A DNA stretch of 5,608 bases from an uncultured Acetobacteraceae bacterium (GTDB taxonomy: Bacteria; Pseudomonadota; Alphaproteobacteria; Acetobacterales; Acetobacteraceae). The notes under the pieces were generated by a model. It ran no database searches. It saw nothing but the letters and a program-made list of their open reading frames with translations, and had not been told where the DNA came from. The stretch lies in assembly GCA_937874445.1 (NCBI GenBank), contig CALNAL010000364.1:1-5608 (forward strand), in the 5' to 3' direction. Below, in pieces: positions 1 through 4,655 of this stretch. Each line of letters starts with the position of its first letter. Position 1 is the first letter of the stretch. The translations under genes and the position numbers were made by a program.

Positions 1-167
1 CCGTCTTCATGGGCGCCAACAGCTACATCGGCAACGCCCCCAACTTCATGGTCAAGTCCATGGCCGAAAGCGCCGGCGTCCGCATGCCTTCCTTCTTCGG
101 CTACATGGCCTGGTCCGTCTCCATCCTCATCCCCCTCTTCCTCCTCCTCTCTTTCCTCTTCTTCTGA
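1..167 (+). CDS. Ion transporter superfamily membrane protein (NhaD/CitM-like antiporter), C-terminal end only
   Basis: This is the 3' end of a gene that begins outside the window. The frame starts at base 3, gives 54 residues and stops at TGA 165-167. The motif YIGNAPNFMVKSMAE (residues 8-22 of the fragment), followed by a polar turn and MPSFFGYMAW, matches the last conserved block of Na+/H+ antiporter and citrate/arsenite carriers of the ion transporter superfamily (CitMHS type). The last 20 residues are almost wholly hydrophobic and would form the final inner-membrane helix, ending in LSFLFF at the stop codon. The family normally has over 400 residues, so most of the protein is missing here. 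The transported ion cannot be told from this piece; sodium/proton exchange is only the commonest annotation for this motif. No T-run terminator follows; a 6-bp GC stem (175-180 with 195-200) lies just after the stop. Confidence 0.75.
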   Translation, partial: VFMGANSYIGNAPNFMVKSMAESAGVRMPSFFGYMAWSVSILIPLFLLLSFLFF

Positions 168-331
168 GAGCCTCCCGGGCGACACCAGGAGCCAGCCCGG
201 AAAAGCCGCCTGTCGCCTGGAGGATCGCCGTGCTCGGCAAGGCGATCCCCCACCAGGTGGCCGAGGAAAGTCCCGTCGCATCGGCAGCGATCCGCCTGCG
301 ACCGCGCACGTCCTCGGGCTGCGCCAACGGC

Positions 332-480
332 GCGGCCCGCCCGCTCGCGATCACACATCAGGGCGATATCGTGGAGGGTCCGGAACAGAAAGCGCCGCAT
401 CACCCGGCGGAGCTCCCAGCAGACCGTCTGCCTGGGACCGAAATGGATCGGCAGCATCCCGCGCGGACCAGATAGCGCCT
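332..480 (-). pseudogene. IS5-like transposase remnant, frameshifted and truncated
   Basis: Two minus-strand frames, read in turn, give a typical IS5-family stretch. RYLVRAGC (bases 477 down to 454) continues, after a frame change inside the shared bases GGATGCTG, as MLPIHFGPRQTV and then MRRFLFRTLHDIALM and DRERAGR (352-332). From memory of the family the intact order is YLVRxGCxWRMLPxxFPP(R/W)QTV, then (I/L)HDxALMxDRERxGREASP. The Trp-Arg that should precede MLP is missing, which fits a small out-of-frame deletion at that point. The similarity ends after DRERAGR: the usual EASP and the following DDE catalytic domain are absent. No start codon, terminal repeats or catalytic acids survive, so it cannot be functional. 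In the longer single frame, LPWPDGQNCP upstream also resembles the N-terminus of IS1595 transposases, but the rest does not follow that family. Confidence 0.55.
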
Positions 481-581
481 GGTCTGGCGGGCAATTTTGG
501 CCATCCGGCCATGGCAAGCCCCGCTCCCATTTTTCAAACAGGCTTTCAGGGGGTAGTTCATCAACCCAAGCCTGCGGCTAT

Positions 582-746
582 TCACCATTGGCGAATATTG
601 TAGGACATTCGCCCGACCAATCGCTCGAAGACATATCGGGCCATGTGCATCTGGAAAAACTCAAACGGCAACCGGCATTCCGCTGCACTGAACGTCAGCT
701 TCCGGAATTTTCCGATTGGCCGCGCGGCGCTAGCCCTGGGGCGGCG
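582..746 (-). other. Unidentified 54-codon open stretch, possibly a gene remnant
   Basis: On the minus strand one frame stays open from just after a TAG (749-747) to a TGA (584-582). It has no ATG near its 5' end; the first ATG is at 650-648. The translation looks protein-like rather than random: it has a mixed hydrophobic/charged segment containing FEFFQMHMARYVF and then ERLVGRMSYNIRQW, with more A/T than the neighbouring genes. I do not recognise the family. It lies immediately upstream, on the same strand, of the transposase fragment, so it may be decayed element DNA or the tail of a displaced gene. It could also be open by chance. Confidence 0.25.
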
Positions 747-757
747 CTAGCCCTGGG
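724..757. repeat. Exact tandem duplication, 17-bp unit x2
   Basis: The unit GCGGCGCTAGCCCTGGG occurs at 724-740 and again, directly abutting and without mismatch, at 741-757. It lies beyond the 3' end of rnhA, in the gene-poor zone. The perfect identity suggests a recent slippage or small duplication. A third copy is not present on either side. Confidence 0.9.
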
Positions 758-777
758 TCGGAACCGGAGGTTCCGGC
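757..777 (-). terminator. GC-rich hairpin downstream of rnhA, possible terminator
   Basis: The arms CGGAACC (759-765) and GGTTCCG (769-775) pair perfectly around a 3-base loop, extended outward by a T.G and a G-C pair. The hairpin lies about 40 bases past the rnhA stop codon. No T-run follows on the minus strand, so it is not a classical intrinsic terminator. It could block 3' exonucleases or help termination, or have no role. Confidence 0.3.
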
Positions 778-815
778 ATCCTTCAACAAACTTGCTCCGG
801 GAGTCGCCCTCCCAG

Positions 816-1265
816 CTATCCTTCCAGCTTCTCGCGCGCCTCTGTGGCCAGGGCGTCCACCCGCTCGTTCTCGGGGTTGCCGGCGTGGCCGCGCACCCAG
901 CGCCAGTCCACCTGATGGGGCTTTTCCGCCGCCAGCAGGCGTTTCCAGAGGTCCATGTTGGCCACCGGGTCGCCCGCCGCGTTGCGCCAGTTGCGCCGCA
1001 CCCAGCCGGTGTGCCAGCGGGTGATGCCGTTGCGCACGTATTGGCTGTCGGTGTGCAGCGCCACGCGACAGGGCCGTGTCAGGGCCTCCAGCGCCATGGC
1101 CGCCGCGGTCAGCTCCATGCGGTTGTTGGTGGTGGCGGCCTCGCCCCCGGTCAGCTCGCGCTCGTGCCCGCCGCTGCGCAGCAGGGCCGCCCAGCCTCCC
1201 GGTCCGGGATTGGGCTTGCACCCCCCGTCTGTCCAGATCTCCACCTCGGGGGCCGCGTCGTCCAT
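816..1265 (-). CDS. rnhA: Ribonuclease HI
   Basis: This gene encodes a complete 149-residue type I RNase H, the usual family length. The enzyme cuts the RNA strand of RNA:DNA hybrids in the cytoplasm, for example at R-loops and replication primers, using two metal ions. The catalytic set is all visible: Asp13 in IWTDGGCKPNPGPGGW, Glu51 in TTNNRMELTA, Asp73 in LHTDSQYV and Asp137 in NERVDALA, plus His127 in VRGHAGNPENE. The basic, Trp-rich handle typical of HI enzymes is at residues 82-95 (TRWHTGWVRRNWRN). The frame extends 29 codons further upstream, but ATG 1265-1263 is preferred: the folded domain begins within ten residues, and GGGAG lies 10 bases upstream as a ribosome binding site. It is the last gene of the ispH-thrB-rnhA row. 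The 167-base gap before it contains a palindromic repeat, so it may be partly or separately transcribed. Confidence 0.96.
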   Translation of the reverse strand: MDDAAPEVEIWTDGGCKPNPGPGGWAALLRSGGHERELTGGEAATTNNRMELTAAAMALEALTRPCRVALHTDSQYVRNGITRWHTGWVRRNWRNAAGDPVANMDLWKRLLAAEKPHQVDWRWVRGHAGNPENERVDALATEAREKLEG

Positions 1266-1357
1266 AACCAACTCACTCCCGGCGCGCAGCGCCCTGACTC
1301 CCAGCCGTCCCGCCACGGGAGACTCCGCTCCCGCCGCCGGCACGACGCCCAAACGAA

Positions 1358-1395
1358 CAAAAGTCCTTTTGCTTCTTTTCCTTCAGGAAAAGAAG
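1358..1395 (-). repeat. Double palindrome between thrB and rnhA (repeat family copy 1)
   Basis: Two palindromes abut. CAAAAG-TC-CTTTTG occupies 1358-1371, and CTTCTTTTCC-TTCA-GGAAAAGAAG occupies 1372-1395 with a perfect 10-bp stem. Read on the minus strand, this is a hairpin 38 bases after the thrB stop, followed by an A-rich tract and CTTTTG. It could act as a weak terminator or a processing signal between thrB and rnhA. Its sequence is related to the elements at 4196-4244 and 4302-4325: all have a TTCTTxTT arm facing an AAxAAGAA arm, and copies 1 and 3 share a following ACCTTG. The family resemblance is seen directly; the terminator role is inferred. Confidence 0.6.
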
Positions 1396-1432
1396 ACCTT
1401 GCCTTCGCCTACGCCTTCGCCCCCGGTCGCCC

Positions 1433-2392
1433 TCAGAGCCCGTAGGCGCCGGGCGAGCCGGCCTGGAGGTGGAAGCGCAGGCGGTGGACGTATTCCATCG
1501 GGTCCTTGCGGGTCACCAGGGCGCCGGGCGGGGTATGGATCCAGTCGTAGAGGCGGGTGAGGGCGAAACGCAGGGCGGCCCCCTGGCAGAGCACGGGCAG
1601 GGCGTCGCGCTCGGCGGGCGAGAGCGGGCGGACGGCCTCGTAGGCGCGGCACATGGCGCGCGCGCGCGTGACGTTGAACTCGAAGTCGGGCTCGAAGCAC
1701 CAGGCGTTGAGGCACACGGCGAGGTCGTAGGCGAGCAGGTCGGTGGCGGCGAAGTAGAAGTCGATCAGCCCGGAGACCTTGCCGTCGAGGAAGAACACGT
1801 TGTCGGGGAAGAGGTCGGCGTGGATGTGCCCGCGCGGCAGGTCGTGGGGCCAGGCGGCGAGGATGCGCGTCTGGGCGGCGTCCAGCTCGGCCGCCAGCCC
1901 GGGGGCGACGGAATTGGCATCGGGGCGGCAGCGCTCCATCAGCGGCGGCCAGCCGGAAGGGTCGAGGGCGTTGTGGCGGGTGGGGGCGTAGCCGGCGCCG
2001 GCGAGGTGGAAGCGCGCCAGGGCGTTGCCGAGCGGGGCGCAGTGTTCGGTGCGCACCACGCGCGGCCACACGCCGGGCAGGAAGGTGGTGATCGCCGCCG
2101 GCCGCCGGCAGAGGGTGCGCAGCGCCTGTCCGTCGCGCCCGGCCACCGGACGCGGGCAGGTGATCCCGTGGGCGGCGAGGTGCTCCATCAGCCCGAGGAA
2201 CCACGGCAGGTCGGCCGGATCGACGCGCTTCTCGTAGAGGGTGAGGATGAAGTCGCCCGTCGTGGTGCGCAGCTGGAAGTTGGAGTTCTCCACCCCCTCG
2301 GCGATGCCGCGGAAGGCGACCAGCCCGCCGATGGGATACTCCTCGAGGAAGGCGGCCAGCGCCTCGTCGGTGACTTCGGTATAAACGGCCAT
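1433..2392 (-). CDS. thrB: Homoserine kinase (ThrB, aminoglycoside phosphotransferase-like fold)
   Basis: This gene encodes a complete 319-residue homoserine kinase of the alternative ThrB family found in alphaproteobacteria and pseudomonads. That family has the APH/choline-kinase fold and is unrelated to the GHMP-type ThrB of E. coli. It phosphorylates L-homoserine with ATP to O-phospho-L-homoserine, the step before threonine synthase, in the cytoplasm. Visible marks are the N-terminus MAVYTEVTDEALAAFLEEY, GVENSNFQLRT (33-43) of the nucleotide lobe, ILTLYEKRV (49-57), the catalytic loop HADLFPDNV (191-199; Asp193, Asn198) and the metal-binding LIDFYFAATD (209-218; Asp211). The C-terminal LTRLYDWIHTPPG and KDPMEYVHRLRFH are family-typical. 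ATG 2392-2390 is chosen because the family N-terminus begins there; the frame runs 57 codons further upstream without similarity. No clear Shine-Dalgarno precedes it. It lies 136 bases after ispH and 167 bases before rnhA, on the same strand. Confidence 0.96.
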   Translation of the reverse strand: MAVYTEVTDEALAAFLEEYPIGGLVAFRGIAEGVENSNFQLRTTTGDFILTLYEKRVDPADLPWFLGLMEHLAAHGITCPRPVAGRDGQALRTLCRRPAAITTFLPGVWPRVVRTEHCAPLGNALARFHLAGAGYAPTRHNALDPSGWPPLMERCRPDANSVAPGLAAELDAAQTRILAAWPHDLPRGHIHADLFPDNVFFLDGKVSGLIDFYFAATDLLAYDLAVCLNAWCFEPDFEFNVTRARAMCRAYEAVRPLSPAERDALPVLCQGAALRFALTRLYDWIHTPPGALVTRKDPMEYVHRLRFHLQAGSPGAYGL

Positions 2393-2528
2393 GGAAACGA
2401 CCCGGCAATGAAAGCGGCGGACGTGAGCGCGATGACGCTCGGCGGAATCGTCAGAAGCCTGAATCGCGCACGGAAACAAGGTGCTGGCGCGGGAGGCGCA
2501 CGCCGGCGCGAACGCTTCGCGCTCTAGC

Positions 2529-3482
2529 TCACGCGAGCGGGGGAGGCAACCGGAACACGACATCCTCCTCCACCACGCGCCGCTCGCGCACCTCCAGGCG
2601 GTAGTGGTTGCGCAGCTTCTTGAGCAGCTCCTCGACCAGGCTTTCGGGCGCGGAGGCCCCGGCGGAGATGCCGAGCACCCGCACCCCCTCCAGCACCGAC
2701 CAGTCGAGCGCGGCGGGGGTGGGCAGCAGGATGGCGCGCTGGGCGCCGCTGCGCTCGGCCACCTCGCGCAGGCGCTGGGAGTTGGAGGAGTTGGGGCTGC
2801 CGATCACCACCATCAGGTCGGCCTCGCGGGCGATGGCCTTCACCGCCGCCTGGCGGTTGGTGGTGGCGTAGCAGATGTCCTCGCGCTTGGGCCCGGAGAT
2901 GCGCGGGAAGCGCCGGCGCAGGATGGCGACGATATCGGCGGTGTCGTCCACCGAGAGGGTGGTCTGGGTGATGAAGGCGAGGTCGCCGGCGGGCGGCACC
3001 ACCGCCTCGGCCTCGGTGGCATCCTGCACCAGGGTCATCTGGCCGGGGGGCAGCTGGCCCATGGTGCCCACCACCTCGGGGTGGCCGGCGTGGCCGATCA
3101 TCAGGATGTGCCGGCCGGCGGCGAAGTGGCGCTCGGCCTCGCGGTGGACCTTGGAGACCAGCGGGCAGGTGGCGTCGAGCCAGTCGAGGCCGCGGTTCTG
3201 GGCCTGCTCGGGCACCACCTTGGGCACGCCGTGGGCGGAAAACACCACATGCGCGCCGTCGGGCACGGCGTCGAGCTCGTCGACGAACACCGCGCCCTGG
3301 GCCTCCAGGTTCTCCACCACGGTGCGGTTGTGGACGATCTCGTGGCGCACGTAGACCGGCGCGCCGTAGCGGCGCAGCGCCTCCTCGACGACGCGGATGG
3401 CGCGGTCCACGCCGGCGCAGAAGCCGCGCGGGGCGGCCAGGAGTACGGTCAGCAGGGGCAGGGCGGAGGTTTCGGAACTCAT
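2529..3482 (-). CDS. ispH: 4-hydroxy-3-methylbut-2-enyl diphosphate reductase (IspH/LytB)
   Basis: This gene encodes a complete 317-residue IspH, the last enzyme of the MEP pathway. It is a cytoplasmic [4Fe-4S] protein that reductively dehydroxylates HMBPP to IPP and DMAPP. The three cluster cysteines are Cys22 (APRGFCAGVDRAI), Cys106 (DATCPLVSKVH) and Cys204 (DICYATTNRQ). Substrate-binding residues are present: His51 in HEIVHN, His84 in FSAHGV, His134 and Glu136 in GHAGHPE, the QTTLSVDDT block (173-181) and SPNSSNS (229-235). The 3' part carries ISAGASAPE. ATG 3482-3480 is used because LTVLLAAPRGFC follows at once, as in other family members, and upstream codons show no conservation; the Shine-Dalgarno is poor. 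A TTGTCC-17-CATACT promoter candidate lies about 50-80 bases upstream. A small 7-bp hairpin (2506-2522) follows the stop. It heads the ispH-thrB-rnhA row and is divergent from the lipoprotein gene. Confidence 0.97.
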   Translation of the reverse strand: MSSETSALPLLTVLLAAPRGFCAGVDRAIRVVEEALRRYGAPVYVRHEIVHNRTVVENLEAQGAVFVDELDAVPDGAHVVFSAHGVPKVVPEQAQNRGLDWLDATCPLVSKVHREAERHFAAGRHILMIGHAGHPEVVGTMGQLPPGQMTLVQDATEAEAVVPPAGDLAFITQTTLSVDDTADIVAILRRRFPRISGPKREDICYATTNRQAAVKAIAREADLMVVIGSPNSSNSQRLREVAERSGAQRAILLPTPAALDWSVLEGVRVLGISAGASAPESLVEELLKKLRNHYRLEVRERRVVEEDVVFRLPPPLA

Positions 3483-3531
3483 CGGAGGGCGGGCTCGATC
3501 CGGTCTGTTGTCGGGGACGCGGCAAGGGGCC

Positions 3532-3560
3532 AGTATGGGCGTCTCCGCCCGATCGGACAA
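3532..3560 (-). promoter_or_regulatory. Candidate sigma-70-like promoter for ispH
   Basis: On the minus strand TTGTCC (3560-3555) is followed after exactly 17 bases by CATACT (3537-3532). Each matches the consensus at 4 of 6 positions. Transcription would start near 3525, giving a leader of roughly 43 bases. It is the best-spaced candidate I found in the 117-base divergent region. Confidence 0.4.
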
Positions 3561-3568
3561 ATCGGGCG
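3546..3568. promoter_or_regulatory. 8-bp inverted repeat in the ispH/lipoprotein divergent region, possible operator
   Basis: CGCCCGAT (3546-3553) and ATCGGGCG (3561-3568) are perfect inverted arms separated by 7 bases. The repeat covers the proposed ispH -35 element and lies 32 bases upstream of the lipoprotein start, where a dimeric regulator could affect both genes. A regulator is inferred; the repeat could also simply form a hairpin in RNA. Confidence 0.35.
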
Positions 3569-3599
3569 CTCGGCCTGCCCGGTCATATCGGAGTGACGG

Positions 3600-4190
3600 A
3601 TGTCTGCTGCTGCCCCCTCCCCTGTTGCCTCCTCGCGCCTCCGCGCCGTCGCCCCGCTGCTGGCCGTCGCGACCGGCCTGGCCCTGGCGGGCTGTGCCGA
3701 CCCCAACACCTTCGCCCCCGCCTGCCCCGGCCTGCGGCTGCTGCCCGAGGGCGCCGACCTCACCCGCTTCAACGGCAACGGGCGCGACCTCACCGACCTG
3801 GTCTTCCAGGCCCGACTCGACGGCGTGCCGCCCTCCACCGGCTCCTGCAAATGGGTCGACAAGACCCACACCCGCGTTGCCGTGACCATGCAGGTGGCCA
3901 TGACCGCGATGCGCGGCCCGGCGATGGCGGGGCGCAGCTCGATGCTGCCCTACTTCGTCGCGGTGGGCGAGGGCCCCGGCGGCCACCAGATCCTCGACCG
4001 GCAGGAATACGCGACGAAAATCACCTTCCCCGACAATGTCGATCGCACCTCGGTCGTCAGCGCCCCGCTGACCCTCCAGCTGCCGGTCTCGCGCGAGAAA
4101 TCGGCGGCGGCCTACACCGTCTGGGTCAGCCTGCAGCTCACTCCCGACGAATTGACCTACAACCGCACCCACGCCCGCCCCGGCAACTAG
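3600..4190 (+). CDS. Probable lipoprotein of unknown function
   Basis: This gene encodes a 196-residue protein with an export signal. Arg13 and Arg15 are followed by a hydrophobic stretch (16-31) ending in the lipobox LALAGC, so Cys32 would be lipidated after cleavage by signal peptidase II. The mature part has two further cysteines (Cys42 and Cys83) that could form a disulfide in the periplasm. It contains the segments DLTRF, GRDLTDLVFQARLDGV, LPYFVAVGEG and LQLTPDELTYNR. I recall similar conserved hypothetical lipoproteins in Rhodospirillales, but no function. No catalytic motif or repeat is visible and the fold is probably beta-rich. GGAG at 3590-3593, 6 bases before the ATG, is a good ribosome binding site and supports this start. 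It is divergent from ispH, with a hairpin starting 6 bases after its stop, so it appears to be a single-gene unit. Membrane anchoring is well supported; the role is not known. Confidence 0.85.
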   Translation: MSAAAPSPVASSRLRAVAPLLAVATGLALAGCADPNTFAPACPGLRLLPEGADLTRFNGNGRDLTDLVFQARLDGVPPSTGSCKWVDKTHTRVAVTMQVAMTAMRGPAMAGRSSMLPYFVAVGEGPGGHQILDRQEYATKITFPDNVDRTSVVSAPLTLQLPVSREKSAAAYTVWVSLQLTPDELTYNRTHARPGN

Positions 4191-4195
4191 GGTCA

Positions 4196-4244
4196 GGAAG
4201 CCCTTCTTTTTTCCCTTCCGGAACAAGAAGCAAAAAGGGCTTCC
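4196..4244 (+). terminator. Long hairpin after the lipoprotein gene (repeat family copy 2), likely terminator
   Basis: Perfect 10-bp arms GGAAGCCCTT (4196-4205) and AAGGGCTTCC (4235-4244) enclose a T-rich then A-rich interior (C-TTTTTT-CCCTTCCGGAAC-AAGAAG). The interior can form its own smaller stem, CTTCTT (4203-4208) with AAGAAG (4225-4230), which competes with part of the outer stem. It begins 6 bases after the TAG at 4188-4190, the right place for a terminator. It is followed by a run of C rather than T, so intrinsic termination would be atypical. It shares the CTTCTTTT ... AAGAAGCAAAA core with the minus-strand reading of 1358-1395. Confidence 0.6.
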
Positions 4245-4301
4245 CCCCTCGGCACCGCATCCGCCCCCGGCGCGGAGCCCTTAACGGAGAGAGCTTTCTG
4301 G

Positions 4302-4325
4302 GTTCTTCTTTCGCGAAAGAAGAAC
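4302..4325. repeat. Perfect 24-bp palindrome upstream of the glycine riboswitch (repeat family copy 3)
   Basis: GTTCTTCTTTCG (4302-4313) is followed directly by its exact reverse complement CGAAAGAAGAAC (4314-4325). As RNA it gives a 10-bp stem with a CGCG loop. The trailing ACACCTTGAGCCTTC resembles the flank of the copy at 1358-1395 (GACCTTGCCTTC), so it is probably a third member in the same orientation as copy 1. It lies between the lipoprotein terminator and the gcvT leader, and could stop antisense or read-through transcription in either direction. Confidence 0.65.
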
Positions 4326-4344
4326 ACCTTGAGCCTTCTCCGGC

Positions 4345-4373
4345 TTGAAGAACCGCGCCGGAGAGGGCATGGT
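4345..4373 (+). promoter_or_regulatory. Candidate promoter for the riboswitch-gcvT transcript
   Basis: TTGAAG (4345-4350), a 17-base spacer and CATGGT (4368-4373) make a weak sigma-70-like pair, matching the consensus at 4 of 6 and 3 of 6 positions. Transcription would begin near 4380, leaving about ten leader bases before the first aptamer helix. That fits glycine riboswitches, which need a short 5' leader to pair with the inter-aptamer linker. The support is mainly positional. Confidence 0.35.
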
Positions 4374-4390
4374 GCGCGCCTCGACAGGTT

Positions 4391-4571
4391 CCGTGCGGGA
4401 GAGCACTTCCCCCGCGGAGGTCGCCGAAGGCGCAACCGGCCCCCGGAAACGCTCAGGCAACAAGGACCGCACGGAAGGCCAAGCCTCTGGAAAGCCGCCC
4501 CGGACCGTCCGGGGCGCACCGAAGGAGTAAGGCGGAATTCCCGCCGAATCTCTCAGGTTCCGCGACAGAGG
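4391..4571 (+). promoter_or_regulatory. Tandem glycine riboswitch (two aptamers) upstream of gcvT
   Basis: Two glycine aptamers lie in series. Aptamer 1 (4391-4474) is closed by CCGTGC with GCACGG and carries the conserved core GGGAGAG, GCCGAAGGCGCAA (4423-4435), GGAAAC (4445-4450) and CTCAGGCAACAAGGACC (4452-4468). Aptamer 2 (4484-4571) is closed by CCTCTG with CAGAGG and carries CTGGAAAG, CACCGAAGGAGTAA (4517-4530) and CTCTCAGGTTCCGCGACAGA. Its internal arms are CGCCCCGG/CCGGGGCG (4496-4503 with 4509-4516) and GGCGG/CCGCC (4531-4535 with 4541-4545). The linker is only 9 bases (4475-4483), as usual for the tandem class. Such RNAs bind glycine and usually switch on glycine cleavage genes, which fits the gcvT that follows. 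The identification is strong from core motifs, closing helices and context. Confidence 0.95.
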
Positions 4572-4655
4572 GGGGTCGTCGCGTCGGGTGCGGACCTCCG
4601 CCCCGGCGCCGCCTTCGGCATGGGGCCGGGGGGCGACCTGCGCGCGGAGTCGGTC
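4572..4655 (+). promoter_or_regulatory. Expression platform of the glycine riboswitch, probably acting on translation
   Basis: There is no T-run in these 84 bases, so an intrinsic terminator switch is unlikely. CTCCGC (4596-4601) is an exact complement of GCGGAG (4644-4649), which contains the proposed gcvT Shine-Dalgarno GGAG, so it could mask the ribosome site. CTCCGC can instead pair locally, GCGG (4590-4593) with CCGC (4598-4601). GTCGCG (4578-4583) can also pair with CGCGAC (4561-4566), which includes the start of the 3' strand of the aptamer 2 closing helix. These pairings are seen in the sequence; which form occurs with glycine is inferred. Confidence 0.5.

Larger units (their letters stand above)
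168..815. other. Gene-poor intergenic region with mobile-element debris
   Basis: About 650 bases lie between the convergent ends of the transporter gene and rnhA. No frame on either strand gives an intact recognisable protein. The region holds a frameshifted IS5-like transposase fragment (332-480, minus strand), an unidentified open stretch on the minus strand (582-746), an inverted repeat with 7-bp arms (590-596 with 607-613), an exact tandem duplication (724-757) and a hairpin (757-777). Bases 590-720 are visibly poorer in GC than the flanking genes, as expected for acquired or decaying DNA. I see nothing specific in 168-331 apart from short GC stems, including a 7-bp pair 178-184 with 211-217. 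Confidence 0.6.

Noticed and set aside
488..577. IS1595-type transposase N-terminus suggested by FEKWERGLPWPDGQNCP
   Set aside because: The WPDG..CP resemblance is short and the residues downstream match IS5-like transposases better; no zinc-ribbon cysteine pair follows.
588..1445. Long plus-strand open frame of 285 codons across the rnhA region
   Set aside because: It is antisense to rnhA, rich in Pro, Arg, Ala, Gly and His as expected for the complement of a high-GC gene, and has no recognisable motif.
2506..2522. Hairpin GCGCGAA-CGC-TTCGCGC just after ispH as a terminator
   Set aside because: The stem is only 7 bp, no T-run follows, and thrB continues on the same strand; stems like this arise easily in GC-rich DNA.
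2481..3596. Plus-strand open frame of 371 codons opposite ispH
   Set aside because: It is the low-complexity His/Gly/Ala-rich mirror of ispH, whose catalytic residues and length are fully accounted for on the minus strand.
3483..4226. N-terminal extension of ispH to an upstream start at 4226
   Set aside because: It would overlap the whole lipoprotein gene in antisense and add about 250 residues absent from the IspH family; the family N-terminus fits ATG 3482.
4620..4655. ATG 4620 as the gcvT start
   Set aside because: It is in frame, but has no Shine-Dalgarno and would add Gly/Pro-rich residues not expected at a T protein N-terminus; kept as the alternative.
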